Source: Chitinophaga silvatica
GTDB lineage: Bacteria > Bacteroidota > Bacteroidia > Chitinophagales > Chitinophagaceae
Length of the DNA: 64,000 bases
NCBI RefSeq assembly: GCF_003419895.1
Contig: NZ_QPMM01000003.1
Span: forward strand, 248,001-312,000
Direction of reading: 5' to 3'
The position numbers were made by a program, and so were the translations under genes. The notes under the pieces were generated by a model. The model was given only the letters and a program-made list of their open reading frames with translations. It did not search any database and was not told where the DNA came from. Shown here piece after piece: positions 32,584 to 41,996 of the stretch (within the stretch, counting starts at the first letter, position 1; each line of letters begins with the position of its first letter).

Positions 32584-32932
32584 ACCAGCTTCTTTCTTTT
32601 TAACAGTATACCAGATTGCCCGCAAAATTCCTAAAGGTCGTGTTACTTCCTATGGAGCAATTGCCGAGGCATCCGGATTAAAAATAACCGGTCGTATGGT
32701 GGGTTGGGCAATGGCTGCTGCAGGCAATGCCCAACCTCCCGTTCCGGCTCACAGGGTAGTAAATAGTAAAGGTGAATTAAGCGGTAGCAGCCACTTTGCT
32801 ACACCTACGCTAATGCAGGAATTATTGGAACAGGAAGGAGTAGAAGTCTCAAATAATAAAATAGTCGATTTCAAAAATCACTTCTGGAACCCTGCCTCCC
32901 CTACCCCCAAAAAGAAAACCAGGAAGCTTTAA
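32513..32932 (+). CDS. Alkyltransferase-like protein (MGMT family lacking the catalytic Cys)
   Basis: MGMT-fold DNA-binding protein of about 139 residues from ATG 32513. The helix-turn-helix and active-site region are clear: ARKIPKGRVTSYGAIAEASGLKITGRMVGWAMAAA, then VPAHRVVNSKGELSG. True O6-alkylguanine methyltransferases have PCHRV; here the Cys is Ala (PAHRV), as in alkyltransferase-like (ATL) proteins, which bind alkylated bases without repairing them and hand them to nucleotide excision repair. The start is uncertain: the frame is open back to 32408 inside the DUF5522 gene, and no strong ribosome site decides it. Confidence 0.85.
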   Translation: MKKYPNQKGLPSLNKEIREEKTDKPASFFLTVYQIARKIPKGRVTSYGAIAEASGLKITGRMVGWAMAAAGNAQPPVPAHRVVNSKGELSGSSHFATPTLMQELLEQEGVEVSNNKIVDFKNHFWNPASPTPKKKTRKL

Positions 32933-32950
32933 ATCCAAACTCCAGTAATC

Positions 32951-33394
32951 ATGAGTGTACTAAAACTAAAACTGGATAATGATCAACTGGTGGAAGACTT
33001 CTTCGACAATACCCATCTGCTCGGAATAGCCTCCACTTCCAACGATTACCAGGTATGCTGGCACATCAACCGACAACTTCATACCGCCTTTCGAATCAAT
33101 AATTCGATAGAAATTACCCTTGCCAAAAAAAACAGATCATATCATTTTCCGATATACGAATTTCATGAACCTACAAACTCTGTAGCTCACTATTTCTTCA
33201 ATAATCATTGCCAGGCCGAATACCTCCTGCCAGAGCTAAAACAAGTTCAGTTTCTCTGGATGATCAAAGGAGATTACTATCAACAATCCGATGTAAAAAA
33301 ATTATTAGACGAATTAAGACTCGTTCCGCTGGTACAATTAGTATCTTTACTAGATATAAAGGAGATTAAGAATAAGATGAACCTTATTTTCTGA
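32951..33394 (+). CDS. IPExxxVDY family protein
   Basis: Bacteroidota-specific protein of 147 residues with unknown function. The family-like N-terminal pattern LVEDFFDNTHLLGIASTSNDYQVCWHINRQL and the name-giving motif region are present, although the latter reads LPELKQVQFLWMIKG rather than exact IPExxxVDYxL. It is cytoplasmic, with no signal peptide or membrane segment. It is 18 bases after the ATL gene. In other members of the phylum it commonly lies near acyl-carrier or RNA-metabolism genes, but no role can be drawn from this context. Confidence 0.72.
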   Translation: MSVLKLKLDNDQLVEDFFDNTHLLGIASTSNDYQVCWHINRQLHTAFRINNSIEITLAKKNRSYHFPIYEFHEPTNSVAHYFFNNHCQAEYLLPELKQVQFLWMIKGDYYQQSDVKKLLDELRLVPLVQLVSLLDIKEIKNKMNLIF

Positions 33395-33470
33395 GATTAA
33401 TATAGGACAGTAGTTTTGACCAAATTGATGAAAAACCCCCGATTCACTAACATTCCTGATATTTCAGCTT

Positions 33471-33701
33471 ATGTGGAAAGAAACAAATCAACAGCTCTAC
33501 AGAGCATTTGAATTTAAAAACTTTGCTGAAGCATTCGCCTTTATGACTAAAGTAGCGCTCCTGGCAGAAAAACTGGACCATCACCCAGACTGGAGAAATG
33601 TTTATAACAAAGTTGAAATTTCATTAAGTACACACGATGCAGGAAATGTTATTACAAATAAAGACAGGGAAATGGCCAAAGCCATCGACCAATTGTTATA
33701 A
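33471..33701 (+). CDS. phhB: 4a-hydroxytetrahydrobiopterin dehydratase
   Basis: Pterin-4a-carbinolamine dehydratase regenerates the pterin cofactor used by aromatic amino-acid hydroxylases. The 76-residue protein shows the family fold: [60 protein letters not shown], broken into a helix, the catalytic His-His-Pro-x-Trp motif and the C-terminal T-D-x3-T-x2-D pattern. It is shorter than most members (about 95) because the N-terminal strand is trimmed. No phenylalanine hydroxylase gene is in the window. Confidence 0.87.
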   Translation: MWKETNQQLYRAFEFKNFAEAFAFMTKVALLAEKLDHHPDWRNVYNKVEISLSTHDAGNVITNKDREMAKAIDQLL

Positions 33702-33721
33702 CTAAACATATTAAACCCTTT

Positions 33722-35794
33722 GTGAAGCGCATTGTTATAATGCTGCTGTTGTTTTTTTATACTGCAGGAGCCTTTGCCAACGTTAATCTTACCCCGATTG
33801 ACACCCTTACTACTGATTCCACTTTTGCCGTAGCAAAAATGGACATGCGCCCCTATGTGACTGTATCAGTCTCTGAATCCAATAATGATTTACCTCCGGA
33901 AGTCTTTCAATACCAACCTGAGATTTTTCATGACTCTCCTCAAAACAATGGACAGGTGAATGATTGCTGGCTAAGACTTATTGTGAAAAATACCAGTAAA
34001 CAGGATGTTTCCTACCGATTCTTTGCAGGGTGGCACGACTATATGTACTGGTTCTTTCAACTGCCTGGTCAACCTGTTCAGCAACTCTCCGCTACCGGAC
34101 TGATGCTGGATAACGGAGGTGTTGAGAGATGGAATCATTATGCTTTTCATATCCAGGTTCCAGCCAGTCAAACTATCACATACTACCTTCATATCATCAA
34201 CAAATCATACAACGAAAACCCCTTAGTACCAATACTTTATAATGAAGAAACCTATGGCAGCTTCCATGATGTGCAGTTAGACAGCTTCCGCAAGGAAGCC
34301 GTGATAATTCATGTGCTGTTAGGTATGTTGCTGGTTTTCTTCAGCATTTCCATCATCAACTATATTCAACTTCCGGATAAATCATACGTTTACTTCGCAG
34401 CTTATATTCTGGGCCTTATATTATTTTTCGCATTGCGGCTGGAAAGCAAGCCATTCCAGCTTTCATTTTTCCATAAATGGCCAATGTTAAAGTATTACTG
34501 GGATGTACCGGGATTACTGTTTTGCTTCTATCTCATGTATCTGTTGTTTGGAAATACCTTCCTGAACCTGAAAGAAAGGTATCCATTCATGGAAAAAGTA
34601 TTTACCTGGGTAGCAGCAGTGGTCGGTGGATTGATAGTATTGTGCATGGTATGTATTTCGGCCGAAAAATTTCACATGCCTACAATAATATATGGCTACG
34701 TATACTTCTTAACGTTAGCACCATTATTGGCGGTTTTTATAGCATTGGCAAGGCGATCCAGACATCACCCGCTTGTCAGGTTTTTCCTTTACGGATCGGC
34801 ATGTCTGTATTTAGCCTGCCTGGGATCTTTTCTGCTTCAGGTAAAGCCCATGGGATTGTTGGGAGCGTTGGGAGAGCTAACGGCGCCAACTATGCTTTTG
34901 ATGGGCGGAGTATTATTACAGGCAATGTTTTTTCTTGCAGGATTAAGCTACAGGAATAAACTGGTGCATCTCGAAAGAACCAGAACACAGGAATTACTGA
35001 TCAAACAACTTAATAAGAATAAGGAATTACAACGTAAGCTAAACGAGCAGCTGGAAGAACTGGTGAAAGAGCAGACAACAGAAATTCTTCGCAAAAAACA
35101 GGAACTGGAAGAACAACGAAAAATTCAGTTGGAAACAGAATATGATAAGAAGCTAACCGAAATAGAGTTAAAAGCTATCAGGGCGCAGATTAATCCCCAT
35201 TTTATCTTTAACTGCCTGAATTCTATTCAATTGTTTGTAATGCAGCGCGACTATGAATATGCCCAGAAATATTTGTCGGACTTCTCCTATCTGATTAGGA
35301 AAACACTTGATTTTTCGAGGCGGAATTTTATTTCACTATCTGATGAAATCACGTATCTAAATACTTATCTTGGTCTTGAAAAGATGAGATTTGAAAACCG
35401 GATGGAATATGAAATAGTAGTAGATCCGGAGATTGCAACTGCTGAACTGGAAATCCCTGCAATGCTGTTGCAGCCATATGTTGAAAATGCTGTAAAACAT
35501 GGCATGACGAACCCTAAACAGCCAACCGGGCAACTCAAAATTTTCTTTAATCAGATAGCGCCTGATATGCTGGAATGTGTAATAGCAGACAATGGGATTG
35601 GGATAGCCCGCTCAAAAGCGTTACGCACATTGCCCAAACATCATCAGTCGTCGGGTATGGAGATCAGCCAAAATCGTGCAGAGTTATTAAACAAAATGTA
35701 CCGGACCGATATTCAGATCGAAATTATAGACAAATCACTTGAAGACGAATCAAACAGCGGTACAATAGTAAAAATTTTCATTCCACAGTTATAA
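33722..35794 (+). CDS. 7TMR-DISM sensor histidine kinase (LytS/YehU-type)
   Basis: Membrane sensor kinase of 690 residues. A signal peptide (MLLLFFYTAGAFA) precedes a periplasmic 7TMR-DISMED2-like beta domain (about 25-180), then about seven transmembrane segments (about 195-410) and a coiled coil (about 415-480, rich in Lys/Glu). The His_kinase domain follows with the phospho-acceptor His493 in AQINPHFIFNCLNSIQLF, and the ATP-binding domain with LLQPYVENAVKHGM and IADNGIG. The start is GTG 33722; ATG 33740 is an alternative that shortens the signal peptide. It is followed 21 bases later by its LytTR response regulator. Confidence 0.9.
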   Translation: MKRIVIMLLLFFYTAGAFANVNLTPIDTLTTDSTFAVAKMDMRPYVTVSVSESNNDLPPEVFQYQPEIFHDSPQNNGQVNDCWLRLIVKNTSKQDVSYRFFAGWHDYMYWFFQLPGQPVQQLSATGLMLDNGGVERWNHYAFHIQVPASQTITYYLHIINKSYNENPLVPILYNEETYGSFHDVQLDSFRKEAVIIHVLLGMLLVFFSISIINYIQLPDKSYVYFAAYILGLILFFALRLESKPFQLSFFHKWPMLKYYWDVPGLLFCFYLMYLLFGNTFLNLKERYPFMEKVFTWVAAVVGGLIVLCMVCISAEKFHMPTIIYGYVYFLTLAPLLAVFIALARRSRHHPLVRFFLYGSACLYLACLGSFLLQVKPMGLLGALGELTAPTMLLMGGVLLQAMFFLAGLSYRNKLVHLERTRTQELLIKQLNKNKELQRKLNEQLEELVKEQTTEILRKKQELEEQRKIQLETEYDKKLTEIELKAIRAQINPHFIFNCLNSIQLFVMQRDYEYAQKYLSDFSYLIRKTLDFSRRNFISLSDEITYLNTYLGLEKMRFENRMEYEIVVDPEIATAELEIPAMLLQPYVENAVKHGMTNPKQPTGQLKIFFNQIAPDMLECVIADNGIGIARSKALRTLPKHHQSSGMEISQNRAELLNKMYRTDIQIEIIDKSLEDESNSGTIVKIFIPQL

Positions 35795-35815
35795 GATCGA
35801 TTAGTCATAAATATT

Positions 35816-36568
35816 ATGATAAAGGCAATTATTATAGACGATGAGAGAAACAGCAGGGATATAATAGCGCTGATGCTGGAGAGATATTGTCCGGATATTA
35901 AAATCGTTGCCATGGCTGGCGACTGTGCGGATGGTATAAGCAAAATAATGGAGCATCATCCATCATTGGTGTTCTTAGATCTTGAAATGCCTGATGGAAC
36001 AGGGTTTGATGTATTAGCAGGTACCCTTCCCCATCTGCATTTTGAGGCTGTATTTGTAACTGCTTTTGAAAAGAAATTTATTCACATTATTAGGTTTAGC
36101 GATGTAGAATTAATTTTGAAACCTATAGATAAAGAGGGTTTATTACAGGCAGTAAACTTAATAACTGAAAGGATTACATCTAATAATATTGCTCCCAGAT
36201 ACGAGATACTACTAGAAAATTATAATAACCAATCGTCCTCCGATTGGAAAATGTTGTTGATGGATATTAATGGACAATTCAGTACAATTAATATTGATGA
36301 TATATCCTGGCTGGAATCTGTAAATGAACATACATTATTTGGATTAAAAAATAAGCCGACAATCACTTCTGTTCAACCTTTCAGATATTACGCAGAATTA
36401 TTTATCCCGTTACATTTCTACCAGATCAACAATACTCAGATGATTCAGTTGAGCAGTATTCAGCAGATCGATAGTAATAATAGTAAGATATTGATGAACA
36501 GTGGACATTTATTGGATATTACAGAAAGAAGGCAAAAAGATTTGTTGCAAAAGTTAGGACAACGATAA
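35816..36568 (+). CDS. LytTR family response regulator
   Basis: Cognate regulator of the upstream DISM kinase: receiver domain at 1-120 with the acidic pocket (IIDDERNSR), phospho-acceptor Asp55 in LVFLDLEMPDGTGFD, the TAFEKKF loop and Lys in ILKPIDKEGL, followed by a LytTR DNA-binding domain (about 145-250, ending LSSIQQIDSNNSKILMNSGHLLDITERRQK). The 250 residues are standard. Targets are probably cell-surface or secretion genes, but none can be named; a TetR gene follows. Confidence 0.9.
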   Translation: MIKAIIIDDERNSRDIIALMLERYCPDIKIVAMAGDCADGISKIMEHHPSLVFLDLEMPDGTGFDVLAGTLPHLHFEAVFVTAFEKKFIHIIRFSDVELILKPIDKEGLLQAVNLITERITSNNIAPRYEILLENYNNQSSSDWKMLLMDINGQFSTINIDDISWLESVNEHTLFGLKNKPTITSVQPFRYYAELFIPLHFYQINNTQMIQLSSIQQIDSNNSKILMNSGHLLDITERRQKDLLQKLGQR

Positions 36569-36711
36569 GAGCAATTTCACAATTTCGATATTTATACTCC
36601 GAATATTTTGATTCATTTAAATTGAATGAGTAGTTTTTTTATCAATCGATAAGAATTCCCTTTTTTATTTCTTCGCGCTAAGGATAGGTAACAATTTCTT
36701 AACAAAAAAAT

Positions 36712-36776
36712 TTTGTTAAATGACTTTTGGTCGTACATTTGACTCGCAAAACAAAAAAGTCAAATCGTCAGATTTG
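36712..36776 (+). promoter_or_regulatory. Promoter and candidate operator of the TetR gene
   Basis: TTTG (36712-36715), an 18-nt spacer and TACATTTG (36734-36741) form a promoter. Overlapping and downstream are ATTTGACT/AGTCAAAT (36737-36744 and 36758-36765) and CAAATC-gtca-GATTTG (36761-36776), perfect inverted repeats. Their position over the start region fits autorepression by the TetR protein encoded next; binding is inferred. Confidence 0.55.
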
Positions 36777-36793
36777 GTTTGCCAACTATCTCT

Positions 36794-37411
36794 ATGGCTG
36801 AATTGGACCAGAAACGTACATTAATACTGGAAGCGGCACTGAAGCGCTTCAAGCGGTACGGCCTATCCAAAACTACCATGGAGGAAATAGCCAGAGATCT
36901 GGAGATCTCAAAAGGTTCTTTGTATTATTATTTTTCGGACAAGGAGAGTATATACGTTGCGGTGGTAGAGCGAATGATTGCAGATTGCTTTATAGATATG
37001 TCGGCATATGTTGAGCAAGCATGTGAGATTTCGCAGATAATTGACCGCTATCTCGACCTGAAAGAAACTATGCTACTGGAGTATCACTTCTTATTTGGAG
37101 TAAATGAATGGATAAAAGATGTTCCATCCAGTTTGATGCGCCAGACCATTGAATTATTACAGCAAGTAGAGACTGCATTTCTTAGTGCCACTATTACAAA
37201 AGGCATTAGGACGGGAGAGTTGAATCCGGCTACGGATACGGCTTTAACAGCACAATTGTTAGTGAATGTATTATTTGGCTTGTGGGTAATTTGGTGTAAA
37301 TGGCAGGCAGCAGGTTTTGATCCTCACGACCGTAAGGCATTGAAATGCTTTATGGATAGGGAGCGGCACGTATTAACCATCTTCTTTAACGGATTAAGAT
37401 ATCGACCATAA
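36794..37411 (+). CDS. TetR/AcrR family transcriptional regulator
   Basis: DNA-binding repressor of 205 residues from ATG 36794 (an in-frame TTG at 36779 is less likely because it lies beside the operator-like palindrome). The N-terminal helix-turn-helix is typical: LILEAALKRFKRYGLSKTTMEEIARDLEISKGSLYYYFSDKESIYVAVVE. The C-terminal ligand-binding domain is helical and unassigned. Probably autoregulated through the CAAATC/GATTTG palindrome and possibly controlling the outer-membrane barrel gene 84 bases downstream. Confidence 0.9.
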   Translation: MAELDQKRTLILEAALKRFKRYGLSKTTMEEIARDLEISKGSLYYYFSDKESIYVAVVERMIADCFIDMSAYVEQACEISQIIDRYLDLKETMLLEYHFLFGVNEWIKDVPSSLMRQTIELLQQVETAFLSATITKGIRTGELNPATDTALTAQLLVNVLFGLWVIWCKWQAAGFDPHDRKALKCFMDRERHVLTIFFNGLRYRP

Positions 37412-37495
37412 ATCAACGAATCGGACCAATAGCATGTATGTAGAAGAATCAAGGACACAGGAATTGTTTAACGAATAAATTAAAATTAACGACAG

Positions 37496-38101
37496 ATGAA
37501 AAAGTTGATTGTAATGGCCGCAGTAGCACTGTTCGGCACACAAGTAGCAAAGGCACAGTTTTCGAAAGGAGATGTTATTCTGGGTGGAAATCTGAATGTT
37601 TCAACTGATTCCAAAAAAGTGAAAGATGCTGACAGCAAAAACACCAGCACTACTTTCGGAATTAGCCCTAAAGTAGGAGTTGCACTGAATCCAAACTGGG
37701 TTATTGGTGTTTTCGCAAGAACTGAATTTAATTCTAACAAGAATGAAGCAGGTCTGAAAAGCAAGTCTTCTTACATTACTCCAGGTATTTTTGCACGTAA
37801 TTACCATATGTTAGGTCAAAGTAAATTTGCATTCTTCGCTGAAGCAAATGCAGGTTACAACTTCGGTAATAAGAAAGTTGATGGTACTAAAACCACTACA
37901 TACAATGGTGCTAGCGTTAGAGTATTACCTGGTATCACTTATTTCGTAAGCAAACACTTCATGTTAGAAGGTGCTTTCGGTGGTCTGAACTACACTTACC
38001 TGCAAGAGAAAGCAGAAGCAACTGGTGTTAAAACCAATAACAACCACTTCTCTTTCGATTTCCCGAAAGAATTCCAACTGGGTGTTAACTGGATATTCTA
38101 G
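37496..38101 (+). CDS. Outer membrane beta-barrel protein
   Basis: Small porin-like barrel of 201 residues: signal peptide (MKKLIVMAAVALFGTQVAKAQ), then eight or so amphipathic strands in the OmpA/OmpW-like or OMP_b-brl pattern (GDVILGGNLNVST, FGISPKVGVALNPNWVIGVFARTEF, SSYITPGIFARNYHML, FAFFAEANAGYNFG, VRVLPGITYFVSKHFMLEGAFGGLNY), ending in the outer-membrane C terminus GVNWIF with terminal Phe. Probably a structural or adhesive surface protein. Its location just after TetR suggests regulation by it. Confidence 0.87.
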   Translation: MKKLIVMAAVALFGTQVAKAQFSKGDVILGGNLNVSTDSKKVKDADSKNTSTTFGISPKVGVALNPNWVIGVFARTEFNSNKNEAGLKSKSSYITPGIFARNYHMLGQSKFAFFAEANAGYNFGNKKVDGTKTTTYNGASVRVLPGITYFVSKHFMLEGAFGGLNYTYLQEKAEATGVKTNNNHFSFDFPKEFQLGVNWIF

Positions 38102-38110
38102 TTCGTTTGA

Positions 38111-38150
38111 TTCTCGCAAAGGCGCAAAGACTGGTATTAAGACGAAAAGG
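38111..38150 (+). repeat. Degenerate half copy of the palindromic repeat
   Basis: TTCTCGCAAAGGCGCAAAGA is identical to the arm of copies A and B; the next 20 bases are only similar and the opposite arm is missing. Like the complete copies, it lies in a convergent gap (barrel protein and rho). Confidence 0.7.
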
Positions 38151-38260
38151 ATTGTATCTGAAATTTGATGATTAACGCGAGTATTATAAGCGAAAATTTT
38201 AAGATCGAGACGAGAGTATTGAGATTGAATAGAAAGTTATAAGATCGAATCGAATGTATA

Positions 38261-38294
38261 AAAGAGCGAAGATAATTTCTTCGCTCTTTTTTTG
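38261..38294 (+). terminator. Intrinsic terminator on the plus strand
   Basis: AAAGAGCGAAG pairs with CTTCGCTCTTT (11 bp, 7-base loop) followed by a T run. It lies 160 bases after the barrel-protein stop, beyond the repeat remnant. Confidence 0.85.
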
Positions 38295-38302
38295 TTTATA
38301 GA

Positions 38303-38341
38303 TGTAAAAAAGAAGAGCGGGGAAATGATCCTCGCTCTTCT
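38303..38341 (-). terminator. Intrinsic terminator after rho
   Basis: On the minus strand GAAGAGCGAGG pairs with CCCCGCTCTTC (one G-U, 7-base loop), followed by TTTTTT. It belongs to the rho message and faces the plus-strand terminator at 38261. Confidence 0.82.
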
Positions 38342-38407
38342 TGTAATAATAAATCTTATTGAATATATCTTAGGTTTCCCTGCAAGGTTTAGCAGTGAAA
38401 CAACTTT

Positions 38408-40120
38408 TTAACCATTCATTGAGATCAGGAACTCTTCGTTGTTTTTAGTTCCGCGCATATGTTGCAGCATAAAATGCATTGCTTCATCTGTATTCATATC
38501 GCTTAAGTGGTTACGCAGGATATGGATACGTTTCAGAGAATCCTTATCCAACAACAGATCATCTCTACGGGTAGATGAAGAAGAAACATCGATAGCCGGG
38601 AAGATGCGTTTGTTAGCCAGTTTACGATCGAGCAGCAGCTCCATGTTACCGGTACCTTTAAATTCTTCGAAGATCACCTCGTCCATTTTTGAACCGGTAT
38701 CGATCAGTGCAGTAGCCAGGATGGTTAAAGATCCACCATGTTCTATTTTACGGGCAGCACCAAAGAATTGTTTTGGTTTTTGCATTGCGTTAGCTTCCAC
38801 ACCACCGCTCAATACTTTACCGGATGCAGGAGCAACGGTATTGTGAGCTCTTGCCAGACGGGTGATGGAATCGAGAAGGATTACAACATCGTGGCCGCAT
38901 TCTACCAGGCGTTTAGCTTTTTGTAAAGCGATGGCAGAAACTTTTACGTGTTTTTCAGCTGGTTCGTCGAAAGTTGAAGCGATCACTTCAGCTTTAACGC
39001 TACGTTCCATATCGGTTACCTCTTCCGGACGCTCATCGATCAGCACTACCATCAGATAAATTTCAGGATGGTTTAATGCGATAGCGTTGGCCACTTCTTT
39101 CAGCAACATGGTTTTACCTACTTTAGGTTGGGCAACGATAAGACCACGTTGTCCTTTACCGATAGGAGTAAACATATCCATGATACGAGTAGAATAGTTG
39201 TTTGCAGTAGTAGTCAAACGTAATTTCTCGAATGGAAAGAGCGGAGTCAGATAATCGAAAGGCACGCGGTCGCGAACTTCTTCCGGCGATTTATTATTTA
39301 TAGTTTCAACCTTCAGTAAGGCGAAATATTTTTCACCTTCTTTCGGAGGTCTTACAGATCCTTTAACGGTATCACCGGTTTTCAAACCAAATAATTTGAT
39401 TTGAGAAGGAGATACATAAATATCATCAGGAGAGCTCAGATAGTTATAATCAGAGGAGCGCAGGAAACCATAACCATCAGGCATCATTTCCAGAACGCCT
39501 TCACTTACGATAATTCCATCAAACTCTATATTGAAAGCAGGTTCTTTTTTATTGCTGGCAGGGAAGCGATTTTTTTGTGCAGCAGGAGCAACAGGAACGT
39601 CGTCTGGCATTACAAAATCATCATCACCTTCTTCTTCTACCGGAGGAATCACTACCACTTCTTCTTCTTCCTCTTCTTCTTCTTCTGCATCTTCAGTAAA
39701 TGAAGGGATGATGATATCATCATCGTCATCGAATGTAAGAGAAGGAATGCTATCCAGATCTATTTCAAAATCCTTGATTTTAGGTTTTGCTGAAGATGCT
39801 GGAGCAGAGATGGTTTCGTCCTGATCTTTAGATTTGCCGGTTACTTTTTTCGCAGCTTTTTTTGCAGCAGGTTTCTCTTCGTGAGCTTCTTCGGCTCCGT
39901 GATTTGCTTCGTCTTTCTTAACAGGTTTGCGTTTGCGTGATTTCTTTTCGTCTCCGTTGGCTTGATTATCTTCTGAGGCTAATACCGCTTGTTTATCAAG
40001 AATTTTGTAGATAAGGTCCTGTTTATTGAGTTTTTTTGCGTTGGGAACGTCAAGTTTCTCTGCAATATCAAGCAGCTCAGGAACGAGCATGTCGTTCAGT
40101 TGTAAGATGTCGTACATCAT
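38408..40120 (-). CDS. rho: Transcription termination factor Rho with acidic disordered insertion
   Basis: Hexameric RNA-dependent ATPase that ends transcription. The N-terminal Rho_N helical domain (about 1-45: [36 protein letters not shown]) is followed by a low-complexity charged region (about 50-185; Lys/Ala-rich, then strongly acidic with a run of nine Glu). Then comes the RNA-binding cold-shock-like domain ([15 protein letters not shown]) and the RecA-like ATPase with P-loop [10 protein letters not shown] (about 330) and [12 protein letters not shown]. The 570 residues are far longer than E. coli Rho (419) because of the insertion. Disordered insertions in Bacteroides Rho have been tied to phase separation and fitness. 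Start chosen at ATG 40120; a TTG at 40132 is in frame. Confidence 0.94.
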   Translation of the reverse strand: MMYDILQLNDMLVPELLDIAEKLDVPNAKKLNKQDLIYKILDKQAVLASEDNQANGDEKKSRKRKPVKKDEANHGAEEAHEEKPAAKKAAKKVTGKSKDQDETISAPASSAKPKIKDFEIDLDSIPSLTFDDDDDIIIPSFTEDAEEEEEEEEEVVVIPPVEEEGDDDFVMPDDVPVAPAAQKNRFPASNKKEPAFNIEFDGIIVSEGVLEMMPDGYGFLRSSDYNYLSSPDDIYVSPSQIKLFGLKTGDTVKGSVRPPKEGEKYFALLKVETINNKSPEEVRDRVPFDYLTPLFPFEKLRLTTTANNYSTRIMDMFTPIGKGQRGLIVAQPKVGKTMLLKEVANAIALNHPEIYLMVVLIDERPEEVTDMERSVKAEVIASTFDEPAEKHVKVSAIALQKAKRLVECGHDVVILLDSITRLARAHNTVAPASGKVLSGGVEANAMQKPKQFFGAARKIEHGGSLTILATALIDTGSKMDEVIFEEFKGTGNMELLLDRKLANKRIFPAIDVSSSSTRRDDLLLDKDSLKRIHILRNHLSDMNTDEAMHFMLQHMRGTKNNEEFLISMNG

Positions 40121-40534
40121 CTGTATTGTCAAATTTTAGAAGTGTTGTGAGGCGGGTACCACTGCATACCAACATACACCAATTACAAATAATTGTTTTG
40201 AGTAAATAAATTTAATTTGATTATTAAATTTGATAGGGAATGATTGAGTTTAGGAACTGCTGATGAAGATTGGAAAATGAACTTAATCAGGCAGAATATA
40301 CCGCAAGATTAAAACAACTTTTACTATTATCCAAAAAATTTTACTTGCCAACCCTCTTTCAGCCCCGCTTTCCGGTTTAAATTCCGGTGAAAAGGCCACT
40401 ACATGAGGTTTTGACAGATTTATCCAGCTATTTTTAACATTTTATTCGCATTAATAAATTGCAAAAGCGTTATTAAAAGGCTAAATACTATCCAATTTTC
40501 GACTTATTTTTGCAGTCCTAAAAATTTATATATT
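40121..40534. other. Divergent promoter region between rho and asnS
   Basis: Non-coding, AT-rich. TATTTTTG at 40505-40512 (plus strand) is a match to the -7 element and lies 22 bases before the asnS ATG. CCGGTTTAAATTCCGG near 40371 is an imperfect palindrome. No open frame is seen. Confidence 0.5.
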
Positions 40535-41974
40535 ATGAGCCAAAGAGTGAAAGTCAAGCAAATCCTGGCAGATGACAGGACGCATTACGAAGTAACGGTT
40601 AAAGGTTGGGTGCGGTCGTTCCGTAACAATCAGTTTATAGCGGTGAATGATGGCTCTACTAATAATAATCTGCAAGTTGTAATAGATACTGAAAATACAG
40701 ATCCTGCACTGCTGAAACGCATCACTACTGGTGCTGCCATTAGTGCTGTCGGAGAAGTAATTCCATCTCTTGGTAAAGGCCAGAAAGTGGAGCTTAAAGC
40801 TACAACCCTGGAAATCCTGGGCGATTGCGATCCTGAAAAGTATCCTTTACAATTAAAGAATAAACCAAGTCTCGAATACCTGAGAGAAATAGCGCACCTG
40901 CGCTTCCGTACCAATACCTTTGGTGCCATCTTCCGTGTTCGGCATGCTCTCGCTTTTGCAGTACATAAGTTCTTTAATGAACAAGGGTTTGTATACCTGC
41001 ACACCCCAATTATCACTGCTTCTGATGCTGAAGGCGCCGGCGAAATGTTCAGAGTTACTACTATGGATCTGAACAATCTGCCACGTACCGAAAACGGTGA
41101 AATCAACTTTAAAGAAGATTTCTTCGGCAAGTCGACCAACCTAACTGTATCAGGTCAATTGGAAGGCGAATTAGGTGCAATGGCATTTGGTGAAATCTAT
41201 ACTTTCGGACCAACTTTCCGTGCCGAAAACTCAAATACAGCACGTCACCTGGCCGAATTCTGGATGATAGAACCAGAAATGGCTTTCTATGAGCTGAAAG
41301 ACAATATGGACCTGGCAGAGGCTTTCATTAAATCTGTGATTGGGTATGTTTTGGAAAACAACCGCGAAGACCTTGAGTTTCTCGCAACCCGTCTGTTGGA
41401 AGAGGAAAAACAAAAGCCACAACAGGAACGTAGTGAAATGGGCTTGATAGAAAAACTCGAATTCGTTCTGAACAACGAGTTTGTTCGCATGACTTACACT
41501 GAGGCTATCGATATTCTGAAAGACAGCAAACCAAATAAAAACAAGAAGTTCCAATACCTGATCGAAGGATGGGGTGCAGATCTGCAAAGTGAGCATGAAC
41601 GCTACCTGGTAGAAAAGCACTTTAAAAAACCAGTTATCCTGACCGATTACCCTAAAGAAATCAAATCATTCTACATGAAGTTGAATGAAGATGGAAAAAC
41701 GGTAAGAGCTATGGACATTCTGTTCCCTGGTATTGGTGAAATGGTAGGCGGCTCCCAAAGAGAAGAAGACTATGATAAACTGGTAGCAAGAATGAAAGAA
41801 ATGCATGTACCTGTAGATGAGCTTAGCTGGTATCTGGATACCCGCCGCTTTGGTACTGCTCCTCATGCTGGCTTCGGTGTTGGTTTTGAGCGTCTGATGC
41901 TGTTTGTAACCGGCATGACAAACATCCGTGATGTGATTGCCTTCCCTCGTACTCCAAAGAGTGCCGAGTTTTAA
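40535..41974 (+). CDS. asnS: Asparaginyl-tRNA synthetase
   Basis: Class IIb aminoacyl-tRNA synthetase that charges tRNA-Asn. The 479-residue protein has an N-terminal OB-fold anticodon-binding domain (about 1-110; [20 protein letters not shown]) and a class II catalytic core with motif 2 ([22 protein letters not shown]) and motif 3 ([29 protein letters not shown]). The C terminus and the absence of the AspRS insertion indicate AsnRS. A terminator follows. Its promoter box lies 22 bases upstream. Confidence 0.95.
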   Translation: MSQRVKVKQILADDRTHYEVTVKGWVRSFRNNQFIAVNDGSTNNNLQVVIDTENTDPALLKRITTGAAISAVGEVIPSLGKGQKVELKATTLEILGDCDPEKYPLQLKNKPSLEYLREIAHLRFRTNTFGAIFRVRHALAFAVHKFFNEQGFVYLHTPIITASDAEGAGEMFRVTTMDLNNLPRTENGEINFKEDFFGKSTNLTVSGQLEGELGAMAFGEIYTFGPTFRAENSNTARHLAEFWMIEPEMAFYELKDNMDLAEAFIKSVIGYVLENNREDLEFLATRLLEEEKQKPQQERSEMGLIEKLEFVLNNEFVRMTYTEAIDILKDSKPNKNKKFQYLIEGWGADLQSEHERYLVEKHFKKPVILTDYPKEIKSFYMKLNEDGKTVRAMDILFPGIGEMVGGSQREEDYDKLVARMKEMHVPVDELSWYLDTRRFGTAPHAGFGVGFERLMLFVTGMTNIRDVIAFPRTPKSAEF

Positions 41975-41996
41975 AATCAATCTATTACCTTCAAAT

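Noticed and set aside
34477..34959. 160-codon plus-strand frame inside the DISM kinase
   Set aside because: Out-of-frame shadow in the transmembrane region; the kinase frame is continuous and conserved.
40630..41139. 169-codon minus-strand frame opposite asnS
   Set aside because: Shadow of a conserved synthetase; composition is unlike neighbouring proteins.
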